64,000 nt of DNA from Erinaceus europaeus (GCF_950295315.1 NC_080175.1:70493357-70557356); one strand, 5' to 3'. Counted from the first letter of the stretch, positions 22,350 through 34,034 are shown. Numbers and translations are program-made. Notes: generated by a model from the letters alone, not told the origin.

Positions 22350-23350
22350 ACACTCTAGTAGTATTGAGTGTGGAAACATTTTTGATTACTGATAATTGAA
22401 AGTAGGGCACCAAAGTAAAAACCCTGTGGGGAGCGGGAGGGTGGACATGCGGCTTCCTGGGCCGGCAGGGGGGTGGGAGTGGGTGGGTGGGATGTGACAC
22501 AATCTTTGGTGACGGGAATGGTGTTTATGTACACACCTATTAAATTGTAGTCATGTAAATCACTATTTAATTAATATGAGGGGGGAAAACTGATTGTATG
22601 TCTAACAAAGGGACTTTTCAAAGCTAACCCAGTTACCAACTAATGTGATGATAACAGTAACTATCCATTGTCTTCTTGAACCCTAAGACAGCAGGAACCT
22701 CACATTTCTACTATAGAGCCTAAACTACCCCCAGTCCTGGGACCCTAGGGTAGGGCCCACTTTCCCGGATGCTTCTCCCAATTCTTATCAAATAATATTG
22801 CATATATAAATATATGCAGGTATATAAATATTGTTGACTGTAAACCCCATCCATTTGATGTGATCTGGGTCCCATATTCAGCTTAGGAGCCTATGTGACC
22901 TCTGCATCCCTGTAGATCTGAGCTCACATTCTGTGGTCATCAGTAGGAACATTCCAAGTTGCCCCATTATCAGGACCCATCTTCCTCAGGTGTAGCATAG
23001 AATATGTTGTCCTAACTCCCTGTGGAGAATGGAACATTCTCTACTGTTGTTGAGACAAGTTGAAGGCAAGGTAGGTCCTATGGGGGCCCACAAAGGGATC
23101 TATTTTGTTGTTCCTGATAGAGGTGACCAGTAACAATGGAGAGAGGGATTTATTTGAGGTCTAGGCCCATCATGTCTATTTGGGAATCTCAGGACTCCCC
23201 TACCCAGCTTGTGGGTGCCCTGATAGTGACTAAAGAGTTTTTGTTCAAGTATGCCAGTCCCTTGCCCTTATTCAACTTTTGCAGTTCTTGCTTTGACAAG
23301 GTTAGCTTTGGAGTGACTGAGGGAAGTATAATAGGAAGTAGATGAGGAGT
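22350..23350 (+). mobile_element. L1 3' UTR segment, sense orientation
   Basis: Bases 22385-22790 match the reverse of the 3' UTR in copies A (57910-58440) and B (36960-37320): 'gggcaccaaagtaaaaaccc', 'ggtgtttatgtacacacc', 'gggacttttcaaagctaacc', 'ctaagacagcaggaacctca'. Bases 22815-23350 continue with a 3' UTR stretch of another subfamily, shared in part with 31330-31390 and 48730-48835. No poly-A end is seen at its right side, where it meets the oppositely oriented copy D. Confidence 0.7.
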
Positions 23351-23365
23351 GTATCTAAGTCTAAG

Positions 23366-23378
23366 TAGACACTATTTC
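23366..23378. repeat. TSD of small retrocopy, left
   Basis: TAGACACTATTTC, repeated exactly at 23553-23565. Confidence 0.9.
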
Positions 23379-23552
23379 TTTTTTTTTTAACAAAAAAAAC
23401 ACCACAGTTTATTTATCTTTTAGTTCTTCCAAAATTGAAAATATCAAGTTCTACTGCTAAAGAGAAAAACAAACAAACAAATAAATCCGAGGCCCCTCCC
23501 CCCTCTTCTCTTAAGGTCACAGAACACAAAAGGAACTGCAGTGGGATTGGGA
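23379..23552 (-). pseudogene. 5'-truncated retrocopy of an mRNA 3' end
   Basis: A 174-bp insert with a perfect 13-bp TSD. On the minus strand it ends in poly-A (poly-T at 23379-23388 on the plus strand). An AATAAA signal (plus strand 23408-23413) lies about 19 bases before the tail, the normal spacing for a cleaved and polyadenylated mRNA. The rest reads like a 3' UTR with a TTTG-repeat stretch. No coding sequence remains, and I do not recognise the source gene. It differs from all SINE and L1 sequences in the window. Confidence 0.8.
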
Positions 23553-23565
23553 TAGACACTATTTC
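23553..23565. repeat. TSD of small retrocopy, right
   Basis: TAGACACTATTTC, matching 23366-23378. Confidence 0.9.
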
Positions 23566-23582
23566 ATTATGAACTTTATACT

Positions 23583-26009
23583 GACTCACTGAAGACTATT
23601 GCGTACTTTTGCTTTCAGGTATATATTTTGCCCTAATTTATGGATACATGTGAACATATTCTGTATCTCACAGGACCTAGTCTATATCTAGATTTTGGTA
23701 CTTTGTTAGGAAGTGAACCACCTGGAATGGAATTAGAGAATCCTATGAAAGGAAAGGTCTCACCCAAGTATTGAGGCTGAAGGGTTGACCTTCCATGCCT
23801 GACATCTCTGGACACAGCCTGAACTGAAGCATGCTGAGGTGGTACTTGTTGCATTGATTAAGTTGGGATCAGCAGATGCAATATCATTTGGTATGAATTG
23901 AGAGAAGCATGCAGGCAAATGAGCCAACCCTAGAGGTTCCAGGACTAGGGGAAATATAGGCTCTATAGAGGAAGTGGTTTTGTGGTTTTTGGTTTTGCTT
24001 TTATTGATGTGGTGGATCACATTGATTGACATATGTATGTTGAATCAGCCTTATACTCCTGGGATATATCCCACTTGTTCATGATGAACAATCTTTTTGA
24101 TATACTTCTTTATCCGGTTGGCCATTTTCTTGTTTAATATTTTGGCATCTATGTTCATCAGAGATATTGGTCTGTAGTTTTCTTTTTTTGTTGTGTCCCT
24201 ATCTGCTTTTTGTATCAGGGTGATGTTGGCTTCATAGAGGTGGAAGTGTTCCTGTTTCTTCAGTCTTGTGGAAGAGCTTTAGAAGTATAGGTATTAACTC
24301 TTTCCTGAAGGTTTTGTAGAATTCGTTTGTGAAGCCATTTGGTCCAGGACTTTTCTTTTTGGGAAGATTCTTAATAACTGTTTCTATTTCTTTGTCTGTG
24401 ACCAGTGCATTTAGTTTTTGTAGTTCTTCTTGGTTCAGTTTTAGAAGGGCATATGTTTCTAGGAATTTTTCCATTTCTTCCAGATTCTCTTGCTTGTTAG
24501 CTTATAGTTCTTCATAGTATTTTCACATGATTTTCTGGATTTTGTGGCATCCGTTGTGATATCTCCTCTGTCGTTACAATTCTATTTATTTGACTCTTTT
24601 CCTTTTTTCTTTTTTAGTGAGTATGGCTAGGGGTTTGCCAATCTTGTTTAGTTTTTCAAAGAACCAACATTTGGCTTCATTTATCTTTTTTATGGTTCTC
24701 TTATATTTTATATTGTTTATTTCTGCTCTAATTTCAGTGTTTATGTCCTTCTGTTTACTTTAGAGTTCATTTGTTCCTCTTCCTCTAAGTCCTTAAGGCA
24801 TGTAGTAAGGTCATTTATGAGCTTAATCTTGTTCTCTAATGTGTGATTGCATGGCTATGAGTTTCCCTCTCAGTACTGCTTTAGCTGTTTTCCAAATATT
24901 TTAATAGCTTGTGTCTTCATTTTCATTTGTTTCCAGGAACATTTGAATTTCTTGCTTGAGTGACTCTCTGACCCAGTGATTCTTAAGCAGCATGTTTTAT
25001 AGTTTCCAATTTATGTGAATTTTAGTAACTTTCTGTTTGTTTTTGAATGTTAGCTTTCATCCATTGTGGTCTGAGAAGATTTTTGGGATGATTTCAATGC
25101 TCTTGAATTTGTTGGTACTGTCTTTGTGGCCTAACATGTGGTCTATCCTTGAGGATGTGCTGTATGAATTTGAAAAGAATGTGTATTCCTGTTTTGGGGG
25201 AGTGAAGAACTCTGAAAATGTCCAGGAGGTTTAGTCTGTTCATCTCTTCATTTAATTCTCTTGTTTCTTTGTTGATTCTCTTACTTCATTGTTCTACGTG
25301 TGAGAGTGGGGCTTTGAAGTCTCTCCCACTATTATTGTATTACTGTTGATGTATTTTTATAGTTCTTTCAGTAGGTGTTTGATATATTTAGATGGTTCAT
25401 ATTTGGGTGCATAGATATTAATAATTGGTAAGTCTTCTTGGTTGATTAATCCTCTAATCCTTATGTAATGGTCTTGCCTATCTTTTATTACTTTATTTAA
25501 TTTAAAATCTATTGTGTTAGAGACTTGCTGTTCCTGCCTTTTTTTTTTGTGTGTGGTTCATTAGCCTGTATGATAGTTTTCCATCCTTTCACTTTAAGTC
25601 TGTGATCAAATAGAGCTCTATCCACCTAAAAAAAGAGAAGGAAAACAAAAAGGGAAAGGCTTGGAATGACACCCCTGGTGTGCCAGGAATCTTGGTAAAG
25701 AAAATTTCTCAGCTGGAAGCCTGCTAGGAGCAGGCTGTCCAGCCCCTGGGGGCTGGTTCTTGGCTGGAGAAGCGGGGTGAGTTCTGAAGTAATCAAGCCA
25801 AATATTTTCCTTTGTTTGTCCTTTTGGCCTCTGTTTGCCAGCCCAAGATTGGGTTATAGAACTCTCTTTTGCTGTCACCCTGACCACCCTTTTTCACCTT
25901 CCTACTGACGACCCAGTATCCTGCCCTATCCAGAGAATCCCAGGTTGTAAGCTGCTTCTGTTTAGAGCTCAGGGCAGCTGTTGTTTCCGAGTCACTATCT
26001 TGACTCCGC
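23583..26009 (-). mobile_element. L1 copy D, two internal deletions
   Basis: Minus-strand L1 about 2.4 kb long that keeps both outer regions but lacks two interior blocks. From the right: a 5' UTR (25608-26009, like copy C), then directly ORF2 codons from about 50 (25605) to the RT region (24000), then directly 3' UTR (about 23950 to 23583). ORF1 is missing altogether, as is the part of ORF2 after the RT fingers/palm. The first joint lies at 'taagtctgtg / atcaaatagagc', the second near 23970. The 5' terminus is close to 26009 (CAAGATAG variant of the YY1-like motif). Confidence 0.85.
23990..25605 (-). pseudogene. L1 ORF2 middle fragment, copy D
   Basis: Antisense L1 ORF2 from the endonuclease domain to the early RT domain. 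The clearest frame, 24232-24474, carries 'VIKNLPKKKSPGPNGFTNEF', the conserved RT motif before the catalytic palm. The YADD-type (FADD) motif lies in the deleted part. Multiple stops and shifts. No function expected. Confidence 0.85.
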
Positions 26010-27845
26010 TGATTTTTTTTTTCTGCCTTACTTTTATTTCTTTTAAAAATAATGGAGAAACTTTATGTAGTGTTTTGTTTGCTTTTTCTTTGCTAGAAGA
26101 GTAATTAAAGTAACCAGCTAAATTACCCTGTATATCAGATTCCTGGCAACTATGTTGGTTTTGCTCATCTCTCATCTTTTGTGTATTTGCACCCATGTGT
26201 TTAAGTTAGCTGTCACATCCACTCAACCTAAATATTTGACTTGCTTCTCTGTGAAGGAATCCCTGTCCTGTTCAGTGAAAGTAAAGAAATGATAAGGGTA
26301 GAGTATAATCCTACAATCTGTGGATTAGTGGTTCTCCTTCTTAGCTTCAGGTAATCAAAAATTAAGCTAACACTAGCCTAAGTAAGCAACACAATCTATA
26401 TTGATCCACATGGTTATTGTTACTGGTTTGGAGGCTCAGTGTTGGCACTGGTGGTCAATAACTTTGAAATATTCTATTTCTTGATTGCCACATTTTGGAT
26501 TTCATTCTCATGCCTTTTGTCTTAGGATAATGAGACGTCAATGGCTTATCTAGCCATGCCTACAAAGGAAGGAGGAAAGAAGGCAGAACTGTCCACATCA
26601 AGCATTATTGTCTGAAAACAAAAAATTTTCTGAAATTTCTCAATAGTCTTCATGTTAAGTTTCTTAAATTCCTGCCACATGACCTTCTCTAGTTGCATGT
26701 GAGGTTTTACCCAACTTCTTTATGAAATGAATAAAAAAGAGGTGTGAAATATGATGTACTAGTTAACCAGTCAGGTAGGTACTGGGCCCTGGAGAGAAAG
26801 AATGAAAAAAAAAAAAGACTAAGGATTGGAGGAGAATAGGAACTGGTATATGTTGAGTCTAGTTTAGAGGTATAAATGATTAGGTCTGCACTTAATGATC
26901 TTCTAATGCCATGGGACTAGTTAGGGTCATGGAAGGAATGAACATAAATTAAAGGGAAGGTGACATTGAGGACTAAATGTTGAGGTCTTCCAAAAACACC
27001 CAGTGAGGCAGAGGGGAGTTGGAAGGAATTGCTATTGAGTTAAGAGAAAAATTAGAGATTTGGAATTCCAAAAGGATTAAATGACCAACTTGACCAAAAT
27101 GTCCTTATTGATGATAACAAAAACCAAAGCAAAAATACCTTAGATCTTGTGGCTATTAAAATACCTTAGATCTTGTAGTTTACAAATATAGGAGAGTATG
27201 TAAGGGGTGCAGGGAGGAGGGTATTGATGACTACAGGAAGCAAAGCGTCATTTCTGGTGAACAAGGATGTCATGAAAGCTTCAGTGAAGTGACTTCAAGA
27301 GAGTCTGAAAAAGAGAAAATGTCCATATAAGAACAAATAAAGAGGTTATTATTGATTTAGGAAAATATATAAGTTCTGATAAATTTGGTTGTATAGGATA
27401 TCAGCTTAATTCAATAGAGGTAAAGTGAGAAAAGTGCATTTTGAGGCAGCCATCATTCCTTTTATTGGCTCTTGAATCAGCTAAACTGTTTCATGTGCTG
27501 CACAAATCATAGATACTTTCCCTGATTTAGAGCTGTCTGGTTAAGTTTATCCCCTGTCTGACTTACATCTCAAAAGTAACTGAATAATTCAGTTGAAAAA
27601 ATTCTATCTCAATTCAAAGGCTCATTAGAGGAAAACATTTCCATTTTAAATTAATAATTGTAGGTTGTTTTTCTGAGGAAAAGTAAGTAATCATACCTTT
27701 TATTAGAGAACTTTATTGCAATTAATTTTTTCAGCTGTTAAGCACAGTAGTTCATCAAGAAAATGTATTTAATTCATAAATTCACAAAGTTTCTTAACTT
27801 TTACAGATTAAAAAGATACATGTTCATAAGTGAAAAATTTTAAAG
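26010..27845. other. Unique DNA, no gene seen
   Basis: AT-rich single-copy sequence. No ORF over 100 codons and no recognised repeat. A short direct repeat 'aaaataccttagatcttgt' occurs twice at about 27133-27180. Confidence 0.5.
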
Positions 27846-28000
27846 GACTTATTAAAGAGAGTGAGAGGAAGGAAAAGAAAGACCAGAGTACTAGTCAGTT
27901 CTGGCATATTATGGTGATGGGGGTTGAATCTATGACCCCTGCAGCTTGAACCATATAAGTCCTGTCTTCTCACTCTGAATCATCTCCTGGGAATCTAGAA
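27846..28000 (-). repeat. SINE family 3 (reverse)
   Basis: Reverse-strand blocks 'cccaggagatgattcagagt', 'gggtcatagattcaaccccc', and 'actgactagtactctggtct' followed by a CT tract. Confidence 0.7.
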
Positions 28001-28127
28001 CAAGTTTTAACTTGTAAGAACTAAAATAAATTAAGTAATGTGTCCAAAGTCATTCACCTTATTTAAGGAATTCATTTTAGTGATCATCCTTAACATTTAA
28101 TTACAGTTGTTCCTCTTGTTAACAGAG

Positions 28128-28255
28128 TAGGGCCAAAGGCTGGGTAGATAACAAAATTATTCTGCAAATGACTTTCTTACCTGAGGTTCTGAGGTCACAG
28201 GCTCAGGTAGTCCTTAGCACTACCACAAGCTAGAGCTGGGCAGTGGTTTGGTATT
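28128..28255 (+). repeat. SINE family 3 head and body
   Basis: Sense copy: 'gggccaaaggctgggtagat', 'gaggttctgaggtcacaggc' and 'actaccacaagctagagctg', 'ggcagtggtttggt'. Where other copies have a CT-rich tail, this one passes into the CCATCT array. Confidence 0.75.
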
Positions 28256-28369
28256 CCATCTCCATCTCCATCTCCATCTCCATCTCCATCTCCATCTCCA
28301 TCTCCATCTCCATCTCCATCTCCATCTCCATCTCCATCTCCATCTCCATCTCCATCTCCATCTCCATCT
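28256..28369. repeat. (CCATCT)19 hexanucleotide array
   Basis: Nineteen perfect CCATCT units (114 bp). Because the unit is a multiple of three, all frames are open and give spurious dipeptide repeats (SI, EM, RW) on both strands. It seems to have grown from the pyrimidine-rich tail of the adjoining SINE. Confidence 0.98.
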
Positions 28370-28404
28370 TCCCCTCTTTTTCTCTCTCATTAATATATAT
28401 ATAC

Positions 28405-28565
28405 ACATACATATATACATTTGGTAGGGTGTATGTCCTGCTGTAGGAGTGACCCAGGTTTGAGCCCTGGCACATGAGAGTCCTATGGCATCAGGAACAG
28501 CTCTGACACTGTGGTTTTTCTTTTCTCTCTTTTCTTGTCTTCCTCTATGCATCTGAAATAAAAAA
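28405..28565 (+). repeat. SINE-like segment (family 5)
   Basis: 'gtgacccaggtttgagccct' is a good B-box-like motif, followed by 'ggcacatgagagtcctatgg', 'agctctgacactgtgg', a CT-rich run, and 'tgcatctgaaataaaaaaag'. Confidence 0.6.
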
Positions 28566-28569
28566 AGAA

Positions 28570-30263
28570 TTAAAATATTGTCCCAGGAACATTGTAGTCA
28601 CTCATGTGTGAAACCCCAGTACCCACCCCCCCCCCCATGGGTATGACTAACTTTGTGAACATCTCAGCTAGAAGATTCTTCAGTTAAAATATTTCTCAGG
28701 AGTAGAGTTGCTTTAAGTGTGACTGCTGAAAACAGCCTGAGGATTCTCAGAACCGTTGTCTCTTGACATAAATTTCCAGAAATATTTCAGTTAAGTACTC
28801 TTTACATTGGTAGCTATGCTGACTATGCTGACATGCTAGAATTGCATTATCATTAAGTAAAACATCTCACATTATGGTTATACTGTAAATTAAATGTTAT
28901 GAGGACAGCAGCATAAAGGTTAAAATAAAATAAAATTTAATAAAATGGGTTTGGTTATACATCATTAATTTAATTCTTTATATACTTTCATACATTTTTA
29001 TTTTATGCAGTGAGTTTGTAATTAAAATTTCATATGCATGAATAAAAATAGACCAGGTAGGAGTCATACATTGATGACATAATCAACCTTCTTCTAGGTG
29101 ATGTGGAGATAAGATGGTTGGGATTCCTTTCTTGGATAATTACATTTTATTATTATTGAAGAGTATGGCATAAATAGCAATATCCATATAGGTTAGATTA
29201 TGCCAAAAAGCTATTTCTTGAAAAGAGCATTTTCTAACCATAACCTTTCATTAGAATTCAGTTTAACTTGAAGGATTCTAAGGAAAGAGAGAGAAAGAGA
29301 GAGAGAGAGAGAAGTAAAAAATACAGATATTTTATTTTACAGTCTTTGGAATAAATGAAGTAATGGTTAAAGATAGTTACTTCAAAGAATCAGAGAATGA
29401 TTTGATCAATATCATTTTCACAATGTACCCTTTCCCCTCTTCCTTTGTATTTTAGCAGGCAGTGCTAAATCCTGCCAAGGTTTTATCCCTTAGATTTTAT
29501 TCTCTATTCTCATCATGGCACATATTACAAAAATGTCCTACTCACTTCCAAATGAACTGAAACAGTAAAACAACAGCTTTAAGGGAATATAAGGAAAAAT
29601 GAAGCTTCAATATCAAGATTTAAACGAGTAAATTTTTACAAGAAGGAAATATGAGTGGACTGACACTTTTCTATTCTTGTTTCTCTGATGTGTTCATTTA
29701 TTTTTTGTATTTCAAAGAAGACTTTTTTCATTTGTCCAGTTAGTGCTATGAAACTCCACTGAATGCCATTTTGAATGTTTTTTTATTTTCAGTATGCTGT
29801 TAGCAATGAATTTCCAGTACATTCTTTTCACTTTGGATTCTTTATAATTATATAGATTCAAAACTTGAAGAAGCCTTGAATGTTATCAATTATGTTTTAT
29901 GGTTAGATAATTGAACTGAAGAATAAAAAGATTAAGTGATTTGCTCAAGACCAACAACCACTTGACAACACTCCCCATCTTGTGTGTAGCTAATATTTTT
30001 CTGGGTGTTTCTACATAGCTATAGGCAGGGAAGGCTGCATGTGTATATACATATATGTACTAAATATTTCTTCTATATGTACTCAATTTGTCTGTACTGA
30101 TAATTTACTTGCTTTTCAAAACTGCTTTTACTTTAAATGTGGCTTCTTCTCTTATCTTGGAACATATCAATAAAGAACTCAACTCTCTTGTAGAATTATC
30201 TTAAACAAATAGCTTCTGGATAATAGCTTAAACAATACTTGCCACATTCTTTCCAATTGTAAT
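28570..30263. other. Unique DNA, no gene seen
   Basis: AT-rich. A GA-rich tract at 29283-29312. No coding region or known repeat. Confidence 0.5.
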
Positions 30264-30278
30264 TATTTGCACTTTTTT

Positions 30279-30570
30279 TAAAAAAAATTTTTGTATTTAT
30301 TGTTTTCCCTTTTGTTGCCCTTGTTTTTTTTATTGTTGTTGTAATTGTTATTGTTATCGATGTAGTCATAATTGGTCAGAACAGAGAGAAATGGAGAGAG
30401 GAGAGGAAGAAAGAGGGGGAAAAAAAAGATAGACACCTACAGATCTGCTTCACCGCCTGTGAAGCGACACCCCTGCAGGTGGGGAGCCGGGGGCTTGAAC
30501 CGGGATCCTTATGCCGTCCTTGTGCTTTGCGCCATGTGCGCTTAACCCACTGCGCTACCACCTGACTCCC
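30279..30570 (-). repeat. tRNA-derived SINE, family 2 (reverse), well preserved
   Basis: The reverse-strand head 'gggagtcaggtggtagcgca' contains an A-box-like TAGCGCAGTGG, and 'ggatcccggttcaagccc' contains the B-box core GGTTCAAGCC, the split promoter of RNA polymerase III. Then 'cttcacaggcggtgaagcag', CT-rich body and ATT/GTT tail. TSD-like TATTTGCAC at 30264-30272 and 30571-30579. Confidence 0.92.
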
Positions 30571-30596
30571 TATTTGCACATTTTTAAAAGTGTTAA

Positions 30597-30768
30597 TATT
30601 GATTTATTTGATAGGACCAAGAAAATTGAGAGGGAGAGAGAGACACCTGTAATATTGCTGCTCTAGTAGTGAAGCTTCCTCTCTGCAGGTGGGGACAGGA
30701 GACTTGAACCTAGATCCTTGTGCATTGTAACAAGTGCACCCAACCAGGTGTGCCACCACCCAACCCCT
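30597..30768 (-). repeat. tRNA-derived SINE, family 1 (reverse)
   Basis: Reverse-strand head 'ggggttgggtggtggcacac', 'gatctaggttcaagtctcct' B-box region, and 'gagaggaagcttcactac'. Confidence 0.85.
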
Positions 30769-30834
30769 TTGCATATTTTTCTAGTATATCTTCTGGAAGT
30801 AATGGCATTGCATAAGCTATACATTATTTTATTT

Positions 30835-31390
30835 TATTTATAATAAGGAAACACTGACAAAACCATAAGATAAGAGGGGTACAACTGCACACAATTCCCA
30901 CCACCAGAACTCTGTATCCCATCCCCTCCCCTGATAGCTTTCCTATTCTTTATCCCTCTGGGAGTATGGACCCAGGGTCATTATGGGGTGCAGCAGGTGG
31001 AAGGTCTGGCTTCTGTAATTGCTTCCCTGCTGAACATGGGCGTTGACAGTTCAATCCATACTCCCAGTCTGCCTCCCTCTTTCCCTAGTGGGGCGGGGTT
31101 CTGGGGTATCAGAGCTCTAGGACACATTGGTGGGGTTATCTGTCCAGGGAAGTTTGGTTGGCATCATGCTAGCATCTGGAATCTGGTGGCTGAAAAGAGA
31201 GTTAATATACAAAGCCAAATTGTTGACCAATCATGAACCTAAAGGCTGGAATAGTGCAGATGAAGAGTTGGGGGGGTCCTCCATTTTGTAGATAGCTAGT
31301 AGGCATATTTTAGTTATATTCCAAAGAGCTGAATATGGGCCCCAGATCACATCAAATCAATGGGGTTTACAGTCGAGAATATTTATACAC
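30835..31390 (-). mobile_element. 5'-truncated L1 3' UTR (subfamily 2)
   Basis: Plus strand shows the antisense L1 3' end: 'acaattcccaccaccagaac', 'gggagtatggacccagggtc', 'tgggcgttgacag', 'agagttaatatacaaagcc', then a subfamily-specific part with 'gctgaatatgggccccagat' not found in copies A or B. A/T-rich start at about 30820-30845. Confidence 0.82.
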
Positions 31391-31475
31391 CTTTTCCATA
31401 TTTGGTATTGGCATTGAGCCCAGATTCTTGCACATGTTAATATGTGCACTTTACCAGGTATGCCACTGCCCACTT
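31391..31475 (-). repeat. SINE family 1 remnant
   Basis: Reverse strand: 'gggcagtggcatacctggta' and 'gcaagaatctgggctcaatg', the head and B-box region of family 1. The rest is missing. Confidence 0.6.
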
Positions 31476-31479
31476 CCTC

Positions 31480-34020
31480 ATCTATGCCTTTTCTAATCTG
31501 ATATGCTTTATGGTTTTCTTATCTGTTTGATTCTAAGGTAATTGACAAAACAGGTCTGCAGGCATGATGAGAAAAATGAATCAAAAATCAATTTAACAAA
31601 AGTAATGATTATTTAGATTTTAACGTATTATATTTCAAACAATAAAATAGGAAATAGACCGACAGAGTGAACATATATTGTGCTAAGTTAATCAAAGATT
31701 TTATCCCTCTTTTAAAAAGTATTTTGGAGATATAGAATACCTGTTTCTTTATGTTATCTGTAGCTTTTTCTTTGCTAAATAGATGGCTCCCATCCTACTA
31801 TCACTGCTAATAATCTGTTTTGTTCAGAAAATGTCCCTTCAGAGTTTAAACTCCAATGATTGCAATCCCCATGACTGTTGTAGAGAACAGATTTCCCCAT
31901 TGGGAAGAATGAGTTAACTCTCAGCTAATGAGAAGAATTCTAATAGCACATCATCATTACCTGTGAGAGATTTGTTTCAAAATCATTTAGTATACTTGCC
32001 AAGAAAATTGATAATTCATTGTGTTGGGAAGATGAATGAGGGTATATATTTCTTTTTACAGTAATGGAAAAATCCTTGAATTTCCTCTGCTAATCTCCCT
32101 AGGCTCCTCTTAAAGAATGATATGCACACAGGCACATATAAACACAGATTTATATAGTGAGCATGTATTAGTAACCAGTATAAAAACCATACAATGTAAT
32201 TTTTACAGGTACATAATAAATTTTTAAAAATTATCCCTTGTTTTAGCTTTAAAAAGTGATTAAAAATTGCAGATAGAATCAAATGATAATTGATCTCAAA
32301 ACTCAAGTTTATCTGGTATCAAGAGGCCCACGACAATAAAGTACAGACCCTAGAAATAATAACTTACTTTAGAAAACACCTGACAATTTTGGAAGGATCT
32401 AATGTGAGCAGAACTAATGTCAGGGAAAGGTATAATGGTAAAAATCTTGGCGTACAGAAATAAATAGCTAGTTAGATGATGAGCATCAGAGAATATTGGC
32501 AATTGGTCTAAGAATGGAATTTTAGAAACAAACCCTAAGAAGCTCATTGTTGTGTATTAAATACTGGAAGCAAAACACTCTTCACTGATTTCAAGTTCAA
32601 GTGTTACAGGAAGGAAAAATAGGACTACTTGACCAAAACCTGGCAGCTAAAGCCTGTGACTTTTGGGTAAAAGTAGGCTGGATTAGCCTACTCCACAGGG
32701 TCATGAAGGAAGAGAGTCAACTGAATTTGAGCAACCAGAGACCTTTGGTGATGCATTCAAAGTATGATCATTTCAGTTCTAAAGGAAAATAATGCCTTAA
32801 AAAAATCACAGGCGTTGAGCTTGTATATTAGTCAAGGTATGGAACTGAGAGTTTGGATTTGACCTTGGAGGAAAGTCTGAAGTGATACAGTCATCTGGTA
32901 GATATTCAGTGTGTGAGTGTGTCTACATAAAATAATCAGTGTACATCTTTTAACAAGGTAAATAAAGCACATCTAACCCAGTGCCTTAAACTTTACAGCT
33001 AGACTGGTACTGATGTTGCAGGTGTCAGGGTTATGATTCCAGTTATAGATTTAGAGACTGATTCAGGGACGGGGTGAGCAAGCTAGTGAGAGTGGGAGGG
33101 GCACTATATAGTTGTTTATTCATTTCAGTCCTCTAATATTGCAGACATTGTGATGCACCTTTTTATATAAGCTTGGCTGAAGAGAAAAATCAAAATCCAG
33201 CTTATTTTTTTTTTCCTTTCCTGTCCTGGGGAATCTAAATGGAACTTTCCAGTAATGAGGCAGTTCTTCATAAATGACCTCATTCTTTAAAAATCTGCTA
33301 CCAATTAAAGTCTTGATTGATGTAGGCCAACACCATTTAGCAGATTTCCTTTTGTTGAAGAAGATGGTGTGACTACCCGCTTTGGCAGTTAAGAGTTCAT
33401 AATGACCTTGTGTTTGCATAAGTCAATAAAATGTACTTATTTGAAATGATTCATCAAATAAGGTTTGCTTTTAAAAATAACTTCTAGCAAGCTAGTACTA
33501 TTTTTTAACATAGGTATATATTTGATAGCAAAGACAAATACCCTTGTAGTAGAATTTCCTCTATAGCCTCCCAGTTATTCTAGAATTTTGACTGTAGAGA
33601 AATCCATTCTTTACAAAAGGATGAGAGTTAAGTCCATTATTATAAAGTTTAGTAGTCTCAAGCCTATCATTATTTTACATAAAAATAGATCCCCTTACAC
33701 TATATTCTCTCATTATGAAAAAAGAAGTATATAAGTGTAAACAATAGAATATATTTTATAACTTCCATAATAATGAACTCATTGATAGTGCTTTGTATAA
33801 GTATGTACACTTATACAAAGAAAGAATTTGCATACAGGTTATATATTACATTACCCAGTTAATGTTAACTAACTTCATATCATCAGAATTGTATAACACA
33901 TCCTTCTTATTTATATTTTTATTAATTTTTGGTAATTATATATTTTATAATGTATGTAATATAGTACGTACTAAACCACAAAATGACATACCACGAGTTA
34001 ATCTTTTTTATTGTGCACTC
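31480..34020. other. Unique DNA, no gene seen
   Basis: Single-copy, AT-rich. The ORFs here (up to 99 codons) have no recognisable motif. It contains the palindrome listed separately at 33791. Confidence 0.5.
33791..33820. repeat. Perfect 12-bp inverted repeat
   Basis: CTTTGTATAAGT at 33791-33802 and its exact reverse complement at 33809-33820 surround a 6-base loop ATGTAC. It is not followed by a T run, and no transposon is seen around it. Confidence 0.85.
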
Positions 34021-34034
34021 AAATTATTTCCATT

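Noticed and set aside
25600..25620. Splicing as the cause of the ORF1 loss in L1 copy D
   Set aside because: A GT follows the 5' UTR break in related copy C, but the ORF2 side lacks an AG at the joint. Kept only as a testable idea in the findings, not as a call.
27133..27180. Short direct repeat 'aaaataccttagatcttgt' twice, as a TSD
   Set aside because: Only a few tens of bases lie between the copies, and nothing resembling an inserted element. Likely a small local duplication.
28220..28552. ORFs encoding RW, EM and SI dipeptide repeats
   Set aside because: They come from the CCATCT hexamer, which is open in all frames. No start or stop context of a gene.
30279..30570. Possible tRNA gene (A and B box present)
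   Set aside because: The tRNA-like part is the head of a SINE with CT-rich body, repeat tail and TSD; the tRNA 3' half is not preserved.
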